A DNA stretch of 64,000 bases from Nocardia carnea NBRC 14403 (GTDB lineage: Bacteria; Actinomycetota; Actinomycetes; Mycobacteriales; Mycobacteriaceae), in contig NZ_BAFV01000070.1 in assembly GCF_000308515.1 (NCBI RefSeq), forward strand, positions 1 to 64,000, written 5' to 3'. Below, in pieces: positions 1 to 9,140 of the stretch. Made by a program: the position numbers and the translations under genes. The notes under the pieces were generated by a model. It was not told where the DNA came from. It made no database searches and saw nothing but the letters and a program-made list of their open reading frames with translations. Position 1 is the first letter of the stretch; the number at the start of each line of letters is the position of its first letter.

Positions 1-178
1 CGACGGTGACGCCGCGCGCGCCGCGAAGGTCTACGAAGGTATCGACCCGCTCGTCGCCCAGGACATCGCCGAAATCGTCGCCTTCGCCGCGAGCCGGCCC
101 CCGCACGTGAATCTCGACCAGATCATCGTCAAACCCCGCGACCAGGCGGACCCCGGCCGCTTCGCACGGCGTAGCTGA
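1..178 (+). CDS. SDR family oxidoreductase, C-terminal fragment
   Basis: The window opens inside this gene; only the last 58 codons are present, ending at TGA 176-178. The fragment contains VYEGIDPLVAQDIAEIV and the tail VNLDQIIVKP, which is the C-terminal signature of YdfG-like NAD(P)-dependent short-chain dehydrogenases (serine/3-hydroxy acid dehydrogenase type). The Rossmann core and the YxxxK catalytic residues lie outside the window, so the substrate cannot be judged. It ends 59 bp before the stop of the convergent murB. In M. tuberculosis an SDR gene (Rv0484c, from memory) also sits near murB, which supports the family call. Confidence 0.85.
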   Translation, partial: DGDAARAAKVYEGIDPLVAQDIAEIVAFAASRPPHVNLDQIIVKPRDQADPGRFARRS

Positions 179-237
179 CCGCTCGGCAGGCGCGCAGCGG
201 GGCAGTTCCCGCTCGCGCGTAGGCCGGCCGGTGGGCG

Positions 238-1344
238 TCAGATTTCCACGCCGACCGTTACCGGTTCCGGTGTCAGGGTTACGCCGAACCGGTCGGCCAC
301 GCCATCGCGCACGGTGCGAGCGAGCGCGACGATATCGGCCGCGGTGGCCGCGCCGCGGTTGGTGAGGGCCAGCGTGTGTTTGGTCGACAGCCGGGCGGCG
401 GCATCCGGGCCCGGGAAGCCCTTGGCGAACCCGGCGCGTTCGATCAGCCAGCCGGCGGAGAATTTCACCCCGTTGTCGGCGGGAAATTCGGGGACCTTCA
501 CCTCGCCGAGCTGGTCGCGGATCGTGGCGCGCACCCGGTCCACCCGGTTGTGGGCGATCACGGGGTTGGTGAAGAAGGAGCCGGCGCTCCAGGTGTCGTG
601 GTCGGCGGGATCGAGCACCATCCCTTTCCCGGCGCGCAGGCCGAGAACCGTTTCGCGGACGGCGGCCGCCGGACGGCTCTCGCCTTCCGCTGCGCCCAAC
701 CGTTGCGCAAGCTCCCGATAGCGCAGCGGAGCACTGGCCCCGGAGGGATCGAGGACGAACTCCACCGCCAGCACCACCGCGTCGGATCGGTGTTTGAGCC
801 GGCTCGTCCGATACCCGAACCCGAGGTCACCGGGTTCGACCCAGTGGATTTCGCCGCTCACCCGGTCCAGCAACCGCACCCGGCGCAGCAGATCCGCGAC
901 CTCCACGCCGTACGCACCGACGTTCTGTACCGGCGTGGCCCCGGCCGACCCCGGAATCCCCGATAGGCATTCCAGCCCCCCGAACCCGGCGCGCACGGTC
1001 TTCGCGACCACCGCGTCCCAATTCGCACCCGCATCCGCAGTCACCGAATCGGCTGCGAGTTCGACGCCCTCGGTCGCGATCCGGACCACCACCCCGGGCA
1101 CCTCCTCGTCGGAGACGAGCAGATTGGATCCGCCGGCGAGCAGCAGCACCGGAACCCCGGCCGCGTCCAGCGCACGGACGGCCGCCACCAGGGCATCGGT
1201 ACCGGCGCATTCGGCGATCGTGGCCCGGCCCCCGACCCGCAGCGTCGTCAGCTCCGCCAGCGGCACCGCGGAACGCACCAGCGCACCCGTTCCGGCCAGC
1301 AGCTGCCGTAGTTCGTCCGCGGGGACAACCCGAGAAGTTCGCAC
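238..1344 (-). CDS. murB: UDP-N-acetylmuramate dehydrogenase
   Basis: MurB reduces UDP-GlcNAc-enolpyruvate to UDP-MurNAc with NADPH and FAD, the second committed step of cytoplasmic peptidoglycan precursor synthesis. The 368-aa product has the FAD-domain motifs TTLRVGG (about 33-39) and AGGSNLL (about 70-76), then [21 protein letters not shown] for FAD/substrate contact, FGYRTSRLK with the active-site Arg, AGSFFTNPV with the catalytic Ser, and a C-terminal PEPVTVG carrying the conserved Glu. Length fits the actinobacterial family. The open frame runs further upstream, but GTG at 1342-1344 starts at a family-like N terminus and leaves 24 bp to the divergent DUF2505 gene; the longer extension would overlap that gene entirely. 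Confidence 0.95.
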   Translation of the reverse strand: MRTSRVVPADELRQLLAGTGALVRSAVPLAELTTLRVGGRATIAECAGTDALVAAVRALDAAGVPVLLLAGGSNLLVSDEEVPGVVVRIATEGVELAADSVTADAGANWDAVVAKTVRAGFGGLECLSGIPGSAGATPVQNVGAYGVEVADLLRRVRLLDRVSGEIHWVEPGDLGFGYRTSRLKHRSDAVVLAVEFVLDPSGASAPLRYRELAQRLGAAEGESRPAAAVRETVLGLRAGKGMVLDPADHDTWSAGSFFTNPVIAHNRVDRVRATIRDQLGEVKVPEFPADNGVKFSAGWLIERAGFAKGFPGPDAAARLSTKHTLALTNRGAATAADIVALARTVRDGVADRFGVTLTPEPVTVGVEI

Positions 1345-1368
1345 GACCAGACGGTAGCGTGTTCGGTC

Positions 1369-1857
1369 ATGGCTACAGCGCTGGCGTACACGGCTCGCTA
1401 CTCTCACCCGGTTGCCGCGGTGCGCGAAGCGTTCCGCACCGAGAAGTACTGGCAGGAACGTATCGCCGCGGTGGGCGGGCCGGGCGCCCGGTTCGTTTCC
1501 CTGGAACTGGACGGCGAACAGGTTCGTATCGAGGTCGTGCAGTCCATTCCGGCCGATCTGCTGCCGCCCGCCATCACCGCCGTGCATCCGGGCGATCTGA
1601 TGATTCCGCGCACCGAACTGTGGTCCGGGACCACCGGTAGTTTCGAGGCCCGGGTCGAGGGCGCGCCCGCGGAGGTGCGCGGCACCATCACCGCCACCGA
1701 CGAGCCCACCGGCGCCGTCGCCGAGATCTCCGGGTCGATCGAGGTGAAGGTCCCGCTGTTCGGTCGCAAGATCGAGGAGGCCATCGGGGAACGTCTCACC
1801 GAACTGCTGGCCGAGGAGACCGAGTTCACCAACGGCTGGATCGCCGAACAGGGGTAG
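1369..1857 (+). CDS. DUF2505 family protein (copy 1)
   Basis: A 162-aa soluble protein of the actinobacterial DUF2505 family, which is predicted to have an SRPBCC/START-like hydrophobic-ligand fold; no biochemical role is established to my knowledge. It opens [15 protein letters not shown] and shares with the next gene the pattern of a sheet region, a PADLLPPAI-like segment (PREMLPEVA in copy 2), a LFGRKIE / MMGPRLE stretch and a C-terminal helix ending in a WI/WL residue pair. A TAGCGT hexamer at 1355-1360 lies 8 bp before the ATG and no Shine-Dalgarno is visible, so the transcript is probably leaderless. It is divergent from murB and followed by a paralogue. Confidence 0.85.
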   Translation: MATALAYTARYSHPVAAVREAFRTEKYWQERIAAVGGPGARFVSLELDGEQVRIEVVQSIPADLLPPAITAVHPGDLMIPRTELWSGTTGSFEARVEGAPAEVRGTITATDEPTGAVAEISGSIEVKVPLFGRKIEEAIGERLTELLAEETEFTNGWIAEQG

Positions 1858-1914
1858 CGGCGGCTGCCCGGCCTCCGGGCCGCACCGGTGCAACCGGACG
1901 GTAACCTACCGCGC

Positions 1915-2424
1915 ATGGCTCGCCGACTGGACTATTCCGCCCGCTACCCGCTGCACACCACCAAAGAGGTGTACGCGGCGCTGACGAACCGGGATTACTG
2001 GGAAGCCCGGATGGTCGAAATGCGGAAGTACTCGCCCAACGAGGTGGTCTCGATCGATGCGAGCGAGGACGGGATCGACGTGGTGCTGCACCATATCCTG
2101 CCCCGCGAAATGCTGCCCGAGGTCGCGCAGACGGTGATGCGCAAAGATATGGTCATCACCCGTAAAGAGAGCTACGGCCCGTTCGGCCCGGAGGTCGAGG
2201 GCACCTACTCCGCTTCCATCCCGGCCGGCCCCGGCAGCCTCACCGGGACCATGCGCCTGTTCCCGACCGATACCGGCTGCACCATGCGTATCTCCTCGAA
2301 TGCGAAGGTGTTCATCCCGATGATGGGGCCGCGGCTGGAACAGCTGATGCTGGTGAATCTGGTCGATCTGTTCCGCGCCGAGGCCGAAGTGACCCAGCAG
2401 TGGCTGGACGACCGAAAACTCTGA
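1915..2424 (+). CDS. DUF2505 family protein (copy 2)
   Basis: A 169-aa paralogue of the preceding gene, with MARRLDYSARYPLHTTKEVY at the N terminus and the same overall block order, so the two probably arose by tandem duplication. The ATG at 1915 is preferred over an upstream in-frame GTG at 1888 because TAACCT at 1902-1907 sits 7 bp before it, the pattern of an actinobacterial leaderless promoter. Its 3' end overlaps the next gene by 25 bp. The family is SRPBCC-like and may bind a lipid or other hydrophobic ligand; this is family inference only. A homologue next to murB in M. tuberculosis (Rv0481c, from memory) suggests the association is old. Confidence 0.85.
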   Translation: MARRLDYSARYPLHTTKEVYAALTNRDYWEARMVEMRKYSPNEVVSIDASEDGIDVVLHHILPREMLPEVAQTVMRKDMVITRKESYGPFGPEVEGTYSASIPAGPGSLTGTMRLFPTDTGCTMRISSNAKVFIPMMGPRLEQLMLVNLVDLFRAEAEVTQQWLDDRKL

Positions 2425-3191
2425 CCATCCCCCTCGGCACGGTCACCCGGGGTACCACCGGAACGAACCGGCTCCGCCGCAGTGACCGCCGGCTCGTCCA
2501 CGATCCACAGATCAACGGTGTACTGCACCGCGCCGCCGACCCGCTCGTCGTGGATCTCGGCTACGGCGCGCAACCGTGGACCACGCTGGAACTGGCCGCG
2601 CGCCTGCGCACCGTCCGCCCCGATATCCGGGTGGTGGGCCTGGAAATCGACCCGGGCCGGGTCGTACCTGCCCGCGACGGCGTGCGATTCGCCCGCGGCG
2701 GCTTCGAATTGGCGGGCCTGCGACCGAACCTCGTGCGCGCATTCAACGTGCTGCGCCAATATCCGGAATCGGCAGTCGCCGAGGCCTGGGCGACGATCCT
2801 GTCAGGACTGGCACCGGGCGGGCTGCTGGTCGAGGGGACCTGCGACGAACTCGGCCGGCGCTGCACCTGGGTCCTTCTCGACGGGTCCGGCCCGCGGAGC
2901 CTCACGCTGGCCTGGGACCCGCTGACCGTCGAACGCCCGTCCGACCTCGCCGAACGGCTCCCCAAAGCACTCATCCACCGCAATATCCCCGGCGAACGTA
3001 TCCATGCACTGCTGTCGGCGGCCGATCTGGCCTGGGCACATACCGCACCGCTGGCCGTATTCGGCCCGCGGATCCGCTGGCGCGCCGCCGCCGAACTGCT
3101 GCGTGAACAGGGCTGGCCCGTCCACGACCGGCGCCGCCGGATGCGCGACAACATCCTCACCGTCCCCTGGACCACCGTCGCGCCTTCCTGA
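2400..3191 (+). CDS. Class I SAM-dependent methyltransferase-like protein
   Basis: A 263-aa protein with one recognisable nucleotide-binding motif: VVDLGYGAQPWTT (about residues 49-61) has the D-x-G-x-G form of SAM-binding motif I, followed by VVGLEIDPGRV with the acidic residue expected at the end of strand beta-2. The rest is actinobacteria-type sequence without a named substrate. GTG at 2400 lies inside the end of the upstream DUF2505 gene, so the two are translationally coupled. The C-terminal half (WRAAAELLREQGWPV) is helix-rich and ends in a basic tail. The methyltransferase fold is likely; the substrate is unknown. Confidence 0.7.
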   Translation: MAGRPKTLTIPLGTVTRGTTGTNRLRRSDRRLVHDPQINGVLHRAADPLVVDLGYGAQPWTTLELAARLRTVRPDIRVVGLEIDPGRVVPARDGVRFARGGFELAGLRPNLVRAFNVLRQYPESAVAEAWATILSGLAPGGLLVEGTCDELGRRCTWVLLDGSGPRSLTLAWDPLTVERPSDLAERLPKALIHRNIPGERIHALLSAADLAWAHTAPLAVFGPRIRWRAAAELLREQGWPVHDRRRRMRDNILTVPWTTVAPS

Positions 3192-3321
3192 CATGCGGGC
3201 CACGTCGTGTGCTCCATCTCACAAATTCGACCACCCGACCGCCGCTGACGTCGCCACGTTCACCATCTGCCCACACCCGGGCCTCAGAGCCGGCACAGAA
3301 TAATGCGGAACAATCGCGTGC

Positions 3322-4047
3322 ATGCCCACCAAGAGCCTGTCGGTACCGAAGGTCAGTCGCCGGACCGCGGTCATCGCCGTGATCACCGCCGCCGTACTGG
3401 TGGCCGCCGCGCTCATCGGCGGTGAAGCCTATGCGCGGCACCGGATCGCGAGCTGTATCAGCAGCCAGTTCGAGAAAGAGATGGGCTCGCAGATCAACGT
3501 CGGCTTCGGCGCCAAACCACTACTCGTCACCATGGTGGACGGGCAGGTTTCGCGGATGGACGTCGACAGCGAGGGAGCCGAATTCGGCCCCGCGGTCGAT
3601 ATGCAGGTACATGCGCAATTCCACGATATCCAGATGCCCGAGGGCAGTAACAGCGGTAGCACGATCGGCAGCTCGAACGCCGACGTCAGCTGGAGCAACG
3701 AGGGAATGACCCAGACGCTGAAGGGCCTCGTCAGCGAGGTCCGGTCCGATCCGGACTCCGGGAAACTCACCATGGCGGTCCTGGGCGGGCTGGGCGAACT
3801 CCAGATCACGCCGCAGATCGTCGACGGGAAAGTACAGCTGGAGGTCGGGCAGGCGCAGTTCCTGGGGATCGGGGTGCCGGAGGATCTGGCCGAGGGGGTG
3901 GTGAACCTGATGACCGAGAGTATGCAGGTCTACCCGCTGGGCCTGGAGCCGACGGAGCTGCGGGTCACCGATAACGGTGTCGAAATCGACCTGAAGGGTG
4001 GGCAGGCGGAGTTGCCGGCGCCGCCCGAGGGCAGCACTTCCTGCTGA
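3322..4047 (+). CDS. DUF2993 / LmeA-like phospholipid-binding protein
   Basis: A 241-aa protein with a short basic cytoplasmic N terminus and one hydrophobic segment (about 15-37, AVIAVITAAVLVAAALIGG), probably a signal anchor, followed by an extracytoplasmic DUF2993 domain. LmeA in mycobacteria is a periplasmic phosphatidylinositide-binding protein needed for mannan elongation of lipomannan/lipoarabinomannan; this gene belongs to that broader family but need not share the role. Features include RHRIASCISSQFEKEMG just after the membrane segment, FGAKPLLVTMVDGQ, and a Ser/Gly/Asn-rich loop. It ends 23 bp before the stop of the convergent deoC. Confidence 0.8.
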   Translation: MPTKSLSVPKVSRRTAVIAVITAAVLVAAALIGGEAYARHRIASCISSQFEKEMGSQINVGFGAKPLLVTMVDGQVSRMDVDSEGAEFGPAVDMQVHAQFHDIQMPEGSNSGSTIGSSNADVSWSNEGMTQTLKGLVSEVRSDPDSGKLTMAVLGGLGELQITPQIVDGKVQLEVGQAQFLGIGVPEDLAEGVVNLMTESMQVYPLGLEPTELRVTDNGVEIDLKGGQAELPAPPEGSTSC

Positions 4048-4070
4048 GTGTGGCTTCGGCAGCGCCGTGC

Positions 4071-4739
4071 TTATTCGGGAAGGCCGTCCAGGACCGCTCG
4101 GCTGCGAGAAAGTCCTAGGCGGGTGGCGCCGGCGGTGATCAGTTCGGCCGCGGCTTCGGCGGTGCGGATGCCACCGCTGGCTTTGATTCCGAGGCGGCCG
4201 CCGACGGTTTCGGCCATCAAACGGACTGCATGAGGGTCGGCACCCCCGGCGGGGTGGAAGCCGGTGGAGGTTTTCACGAAATCGGCGCCGGCCTGTTCGG
4301 CGGCCCGGCACACCTCGACGATCGCTTCGTCGGTGAGTGCGGCCGATTCGATGATCACCTTCAGTACCGCCCGCTGGTCGATCGCCTCGCGGACCACGAT
4401 GATATCGGCAAGTACGGCGGCATAATCGCCGGCGACCGCCGCGCCGATATCGATGACCATATCGACCTCCGCCGCCCCCTGATCCACCGCGAGCCGGGCC
4501 TCGGCCCCCTTGATCAGCGAATGGTGTTTCCCGGACGGAAATCCCGCGACGGTGGCCACCACCACGCCCGGCGCCCGCACCGGCAGCATGGCCGGCGAAA
4601 CGCATACCGCGTACACGCCGAGCTCCCGGGCCTCGGCCACCAGGGCGGTAACATCCGCGCTGGTCGCTTCCGGGGCGAGCAGCGTGTGGTCGATCATTGC
4701 GGCCACCTCGGACCGGGTCAGCGATACGGAATCGGCCAT
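4071..4739 (-). CDS. deoC: Deoxyribose-phosphate aldolase
   Basis: DeoC is a class I aldolase that splits 2-deoxyribose-5-phosphate into glyceraldehyde-3-phosphate and acetaldehyde during deoxynucleoside catabolism. The 222-aa product carries [11 protein letters not shown] near the N terminus, VDMVIDIGA with the catalytic Asp, DFVKTSTGF with the Schiff-base Lys, and [10 protein letters not shown] with the proton-relay Lys. ATG at 4737-4739 gives the standard length; the open frame continues 183 bp upstream with no similarity. The gene lies between two forward-strand neighbours and is convergent with the LmeA-like gene. A deoC gene holds the same relative place in M. tuberculosis (Rv0478, from memory). 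Confidence 0.96.
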   Translation of the reverse strand: MADSVSLTRSEVAAMIDHTLLAPEATSADVTALVAEARELGVYAVCVSPAMLPVRAPGVVVATVAGFPSGKHHSLIKGAEARLAVDQGAAEVDMVIDIGAAVAGDYAAVLADIIVVREAIDQRAVLKVIIESAALTDEAIVEVCRAAEQAGADFVKTSTGFHPAGGADPHAVRLMAETVGGRLGIKASGGIRTAEAAAELITAGATRLGLSRSRAVLDGLPE

Positions 4740-4837
4740 GGCACGAGAGTCTGGCACACCCGGTCCGAATTCCGTTGCGGGCCTCCGGCCCGTCGGGAAC
4801 ACTCGTATCGCAATCGGGCCCATAGGAGAGGACGACG

Positions 4838-5371
4838 TTGCTGATCCGTCGCGAACGTGGCGTCGATACCGCCGCTGTGGCCGCCGTACACCGCAGCGCG
4901 TTCGCTGCCCAGTACGCCACATCCGGCGGAGGTGGCGCGCAGGATCCGCCCGAAGTGGCGCTCATGGAGGAATTGCGCAGCGATCCCGGCTGGATTCCGA
5001 CACTGTCCATGGTGGCGGTGGCCGGCGATACGGTGGTCGGCCATGTCTGTGTCACCCGGGCCACGGTGGGCCCGTTCCCGGTGCTCGCGCTGGGCCCGGT
5101 CGGGGTGCTTGCCGACCGGCACCACAGCGGTATCGGTTCCGCGCTCATGCATGCCGTGCTCGGCGCCGCCGACGCCCTCGACGAACCTCTCATCGGCCTG
5201 CTCGGCAGTCTGGACTACTACCCGCGATTCGGCTTCCAGCCGGCCGAACGCCTCGGCATCACCCCCGACCGGCCCGAGTGGGCCAGTCATTTCCAGGTGC
5301 GCCCGCTGACCGCCTACGACTCCCAGATCCTCGGCGAATTCCGCTATGCCGATCCCTTCTACGCCCTCTGA
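4838..5371 (+). CDS. GNAT family N-acetyltransferase
   Basis: A 177-aa acetyltransferase of the GNAT fold that should transfer an acetyl group from acetyl-CoA to an unknown amine. The acetyl-CoA signature is seen in [21 protein letters not shown] (about 86-106), with the preceding strand [21 protein letters not shown] matches the beta-6/alpha-4 region of COG3153 acetyltransferases, which are often small-molecule or protein amine acetylators. The start is TTG at 4838, supported by the strong ribosome-binding site AGGAG at 4824-4828. It is a single-gene unit between deoC and purU. Confidence 0.88.
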   Translation: MLIRRERGVDTAAVAAVHRSAFAAQYATSGGGGAQDPPEVALMEELRSDPGWIPTLSMVAVAGDTVVGHVCVTRATVGPFPVLALGPVGVLADRHHSGIGSALMHAVLGAADALDEPLIGLLGSLDYYPRFGFQPAERLGITPDRPEWASHFQVRPLTAYDSQILGEFRYADPFYAL

Positions 5372-5438
5372 GCGCAGCCGGTCACAGTTGCGGCCCGCGC
5401 GCCGAGGCAGCGTCGAACGACTTGGCTAGGCTCACCTC

Positions 5439-6323
5439 ATGGTTTCCGCCGTGTCCGACGATCGCCGATATGTGCTGACCCTGGGCTGCCTCGACCGCCC
5501 GGGCATCATCGCCGCCATCACCTCGTTCATCGCCGAGTTCGGCGGCTCCATCCTCGAGGCCGGTTATCACTCCGATCTCGAAACCGGCTGGTTCTTCACC
5601 AGACAGTCCATCAAGGCCTCGACCGTGCCGTTCGGGGTCGAGGAACTGCGGGAGCGGTTCGGGCAGATCGCCGATGAGCTCGGCCCGGACACCGAATGGC
5701 AGGTGCACGATTCGGGAGTCCGCCGGCGGGCGGTGGTCCTGGTCAGCAAGGAAGGTCACTGTCTGCACGATCTGCTCGGGCGCGCGACCTCGGGGGAACT
5801 GCCCGCCACGATCGAGGCGGTGATCGGTAACCATCTGGATCTGGCCGCCATGACCGAGGCGCACGGTATCCCGTTCCATCATGTGCCCTTCCCCAAGGAT
5901 CCGGCCGAACGCGGCCCGGCTTTCGAGCAGGTCCGCGAACTGGTGGACAAACACGACCCCGACGCGGTGGTGCTCGCCCGGTTCATGCAGGTGCTACCGG
6001 AACGACTGTGCGACCACTGGGCCGGCCGGGCGATCAATATCCACCACAGTTTCCTGCCGTCCTTCGTCGGCGCCCGCCCCTACCATCAGGCCTTCGTACG
6101 CGGCGTCAAACTGATCGGCGCCACCTGCCACTATGTGACGGCGGAACTGGATGCGGGCCCGATCATCGAACAGGACGTGATCCGTGTCGATCATGCCGAC
6201 GGGGTGAACGATATGGTCCGCCAGGGGCGCGATATCGAACGGGTGGTGCTGGCTCGCGGGCTGCGCTGGCATCTGGAGAGCCGGGTGCTGGTGCACGGTA
6301 AGCGCACCGTCGTGTTCTCCTGA
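5439..6323 (+). CDS. purU: Formyltetrahydrofolate deformylase
   Basis: PurU hydrolyses 10-formyl-tetrahydrofolate to formate and tetrahydrofolate, balancing the one-carbon pool and supplying formate for purine synthesis. The 294-aa protein has an N-terminal ACT domain (LGCLDRPGIIAAITSFIAE, about 16-34) and a C-terminal formyl-hydrolase domain with the catalytic Asn-His-Asp set in INIHHSFLPSF and LDAGPIIEQD. Length matches the family. TAGGCT at 5427-5432 lies 6 bp before the ATG with no Shine-Dalgarno, so initiation is probably leaderless. It is convergent with the hydrolase downstream. Confidence 0.96.
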   Translation: MVSAVSDDRRYVLTLGCLDRPGIIAAITSFIAEFGGSILEAGYHSDLETGWFFTRQSIKASTVPFGVEELRERFGQIADELGPDTEWQVHDSGVRRRAVVLVSKEGHCLHDLLGRATSGELPATIEAVIGNHLDLAAMTEAHGIPFHHVPFPKDPAERGPAFEQVRELVDKHDPDAVVLARFMQVLPERLCDHWAGRAINIHHSFLPSFVGARPYHQAFVRGVKLIGATCHYVTAELDAGPIIEQDVIRVDHADGVNDMVRQGRDIERVVLARGLRWHLESRVLVHGKRTVVFS

Positions 6324-6346
6324 GCGCTCTGCCGCCGGTTGCGCAG

Positions 6347-7390
6347 TCAGCCCACGGCTTCGGCGGGCGCGCGCACCGAGGCGAGCACCTCACCGAGGAT
6401 CTCGTTGAAGCGATCGATCGCTTCCACAGTGCCCAGATGCCCGGTGGGCAGCAGCACGAACCGGGCAAGGTTGCCCGATTCCCGTAGCCACTCCGCGATT
6501 TGTTCGGCGTGGACGGCCGGCGTCATATCGTCGGCGGTGCCCGCGACGACGGTGGTCGGCACCATCAGTTGACGGGCGGCGTCGCCGAGATCCATCTCCG
6601 CCAGCAGCCGGCCGAATTCCGACCGCACCCAGGAGCGGCAGGATCGCGCGATATTCAGCCCGAAGTCGATGGTTTCCGGTTCGGCGTCCAAGCTCATGAT
6701 CTGCCGTGCGAACACCCAGCGGACAGGTGCGATCGGCGGGAAGACGATCCGGGCACTCAGACCGCCCCGCCCGAGCCACATCGGCAGCGGCACCTTCCGG
6801 TTCAGCAGCGGTAGCGGCCGGTTGAAGAACGGCACCACAGTGGTCTCGTCCACCAGGGCATACGGGCCGGTATTGGCCAGCACCACCGCCGCGGCCTGAT
6901 CGAGCACCCGCTGCGGATACTTACCCGCCCACGCCTGCACCGTCATCGCGCCGAGGCTGTGCCCGACCACCACCGCCCGCTGCCCCGGCCGCAGTACGGC
7001 GTCGAGGACCGCGCAGAGATCGTCGGCGAGCAGGTGACAGTCCAGTTGATCGGGATGGCCGAATTCGCTCTCCCCGTGTCCACGCAGATCGAAGGCGATC
7101 ACCCGGTATTCGCCGGCGAAGGCGTTGATCTGCGGGTTCCAGTATTCGAGACAGCAGGTCCAGCCGTGGATCAACACCATGGGCTGCGCGTCTTCCGGAC
7201 CGTAGGCGTGCACGCGCAGCCGGGCTCCGTCGGCGGCCCGCACATCGATGACCTGATGTTCCGCGCTCGGCGGGTTGAGCGCGGGGTTGCGGTATCCGCC
7301 ACGGCTGCGCAGGCCGGCCCGGTGCACCTCGAAGATTCCATCGATCTGATGGGCGAGGGCGCTCCAGCGCTCCGACATCATCGCACGCAT
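6347..7390 (-). CDS. Alpha/beta-fold hydrolase
   Basis: A 347-aa alpha/beta hydrolase. The core shows HGWTCCLEYWNPQI (oxyanion strand), AFDLRGHGESE, the nucleophile elbow VVGHSLGAMT, and a late GTADDMTPAVHAEQIA segment with the acidic residue plus LPTGHLGTVEA with the catalytic His. A roughly 60-residue cap region between the nucleophile and the acid contains the LPLLNRKVPLPMWL stretch. The substrate is unknown; the family includes epoxide hydrolases, esterases and haloperoxidase-like enzymes. ATG at 7388-7390 is chosen because AAAGGAG sits 5 nt upstream; an in-frame GTG at 7396 would fall inside that site. Confidence 0.87.
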   Translation of the reverse strand: MRAMMSERWSALAHQIDGIFEVHRAGLRSRGGYRNPALNPPSAEHQVIDVRAADGARLRVHAYGPEDAQPMVLIHGWTCCLEYWNPQINAFAGEYRVIAFDLRGHGESEFGHPDQLDCHLLADDLCAVLDAVLRPGQRAVVVGHSLGAMTVQAWAGKYPQRVLDQAAAVVLANTGPYALVDETTVVPFFNRPLPLLNRKVPLPMWLGRGGLSARIVFPPIAPVRWVFARQIMSLDAEPETIDFGLNIARSCRSWVRSEFGRLLAEMDLGDAARQLMVPTTVVAGTADDMTPAVHAEQIAEWLRESGNLARFVLLPTGHLGTVEAIDRFNEILGEVLASVRAPAEAVG

Positions 7391-7567
7391 CGACACTCCT
7401 TTGTGTTACCAACTGACACAGTAACGCGCAGGAGCACACCTCGCCAGCCGGACACGGCAACCCCGGAAGACGCCCGACAGGCGCGCCGAATACCGGCCGG
7501 ACCGGCACCGGCCACCAGTTGTGAAAGATCGAGACACCCCGCCACCAGCGGGGACCGAGATATCGCG

Positions 7568-7864
7568 CTACCAGCGCGGACCGCGCTGAACCTCGTCCAC
7601 CTTCGGCCGCACATCGGCGAGATAGATACCGGTCGCGATGATGGCGACGAAACTCAGTAGCCCCAGCCGAAGCGGAGGCAGCATCAACAGCAGCACGGCC
7701 ACGCCGAGAATGCCCAGCCAAATCGGTTTCGTCAGTTTGTCGACCGCGGTGAACGCGTCGGAACGCTGGCGCACGGCATGCACCAGCGCGAACACAGTCG
7801 CGCTGATTGCCAGTAGCCACAGCGCGGCCATGATCCAAGCGGTCAAGCCATACACCTGCTGCAC
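7568..7864 (-). CDS. DUF2516 family membrane protein
   Basis: A 98-aa integral membrane protein of the actinobacterial DUF2516 family. Hydrophobic segments at about 10-32 (IMAALWLLAISATVFALVHAV) and 46-84, which probably crosses twice, precede a polar C-terminal tail. It is the third gene of a co-directional group XRE regulator / hbhA / DUF2516, 68 bp after hbhA. The same three-gene order is found in M. tuberculosis (Rv0474-Rv0476, from memory), which argues for a conserved envelope-related role. The start is GTG at 7862-7864. No function is known. Confidence 0.85.
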   Translation of the reverse strand: MQQVYGLTAWIMAALWLLAISATVFALVHAVRQRSDAFTAVDKLTKPIWLGILGVAVLLLMLPPLRLGLLSFVAIIATGIYLADVRPKVDEVQRGPRW

Positions 7865-7932
7865 CCCACCATGATAGGAGCAGCGCCCCCGCGCACCACA
7901 GGTGCACGGGGGCGCGAGCCCACATCGGCAGG

Positions 7933-8607
7933 TCAGACCGACTTCGGGGCGGCTTTCTTGGCCGGCGTCTTCTTCGCGGCGGCCTTCTTGGCCGCGGGTG
8001 CCTTCTTCACCGGTTCCGGCGCCGGAGCGGGCTCGGGCGCGGGGGCCGGTTCCACCACTTCGGCGTCGACGACGTCGGGTGCGGACGGAGCCTCGGCCTC
8101 CACCACCGGCGCGTCCGCTGCCGGCGCCTTGCCGGGCCGGGCGATCAGGCCCGAAAACCGGTCGATTACTTCCTCGGCCCGGCCACTGGCGTCCTTGTAC
8201 AGGTTCTCGACCCGGCCCACCTGCTCTTCGACCAGATGGTTCGCGCGCAGCCGCTCCACGGTTTCCTCACCGCGGACGGCCAGATCGGAGTAGATGTCGA
8301 CTACCTGGCGGTAGTACTGCTCGGCCAGTTTGCGCAGTTCCTCGGAGGTGAACTTCTCGCGCAGCTCGGCCAGATCCTCCGGCAGTTCCGAGGGCAGCTC
8401 GGAAAGCCGCGCACGGATCTGCTCGAACTGGGTCTGCACATCGGCGGGCAGACCGGCGAACCGCTCGCGGGCCTCGTCGACACGGCCGTTGACGTCGGTG
8501 GCGCGTTCCCGCACCTGGGTCACCGCATCGAGAACAGCGGTGTAGACGGCGTCCGTGGCACCGACGGTGGCGAACAGCGGTTTCACAGTGGTGTTCTTCT
8601 CGGTCAT
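7933..8607 (-). CDS. hbhA: Heparin-binding haemagglutinin-like protein
   Basis: HbhA is a surface-associated, coiled-coil protein that in mycobacteria binds heparan sulfate through a methylated Lys-rich tail and also affects lipid inclusions and cell division. The 224-aa product has a long charged helical region (about 30-150, with FEQIRARLSEL and LREKFTSEELRKLAEQYY), an Ala/Pro/Glu linker with repeated PAPEP, and a Lys/Ala/Pro tail of KKAPAAKKAAAKK type. There is no signal peptide, as in other HbhA proteins. The start overlaps the stop of the XRE gene by 4 bp (ATGA), showing translational coupling. Confidence 0.93.
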   Translation of the reverse strand: MTEKNTTVKPLFATVGATDAVYTAVLDAVTQVRERATDVNGRVDEARERFAGLPADVQTQFEQIRARLSELPSELPEDLAELREKFTSEELRKLAEQYYRQVVDIYSDLAVRGEETVERLRANHLVEEQVGRVENLYKDASGRAEEVIDRFSGLIARPGKAPAADAPVVEAEAPSAPDVVDAEVVEPAPAPEPAPAPEPVKKAPAAKKAAAKKTPAKKAAPKSV

Positions 8608-9098
8608 TTATCGTTCTCCTGGCGTGGCGGAGCATCGGTGTTCGGTGGTGGAACAACGCTGTCCCGGGCGATCGTTTCCTCCGGCCCGTTCTCCCGGCGG
8701 AACGATTCGTAGATGTCCAGGAGCACCTGCTTCTGCCGCTCGCTGATCGCGGAATCGGCCAGCAGGGCATCCCGGACGGGACTGTGCGCCCGCTGCTCTA
8801 GGTAGCCGGCGCGCACGTACAACACTTCCGAAGAGACCCGCAGCGCCTTGGCGATCTGCGTGAGCACTTCGGCGGAGGGGTTTCGCAAACCGCGCTCGAT
8901 CTGGCTGAGATACGGGTTGCTGACCCCTGCCAGCTGGGCGAGCTGACGCAGCGAGACCTGCGCGGCCTCACGTTGCGCCCGGATGAACCCGCCGATGTCC
9001 TGCGCCGCGTTCACCACGCGGGCTGCCTTGTCGCCGGCGCCGGCGGTGGCCGCCGGATCGTCGGTGTACTGAGCGGAAACGTGGGGCTCTTCGGCCAT
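8604..9098 (-). CDS. XRE-type regulator upstream of hbhA
   Basis: A 164-aa DNA-binding protein with one N-terminal helix-turn-helix of the Cro/CI type at about 37-95 (IRAQREAAQVSLRQLAQLAG, then VSNPYLSQIERGLRNPSAEV). The C-terminal third is hydrophilic and ends in Pro/Asn-rich sequence. It overlaps hbhA by 4 bp and so is co-transcribed with it. The homologue in M. tuberculosis is Rv0474 (from memory). Three TGC(T/A)AGCA repeats lie 43-72 bp upstream of its start and are likely autoregulatory operators. The regulator probably controls the hbhA group; its signal is unknown. Confidence 0.9.
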   Translation of the reverse strand: MAEEPHVSAQYTDDPAATAGAGDKAARVVNAAQDIGGFIRAQREAAQVSLRQLAQLAGVSNPYLSQIERGLRNPSAEVLTQIAKALRVSSEVLYVRAGYLEQRAHSPVRDALLADSAISERQKQVLLDIYESFRRENGPEETIARDSVVPPPNTDAPPRQENDK

Positions 9099-9140
9099 TA
9101 CTCACCTTCTGGCTTGTACGTACGCAACGATAGAACAGGG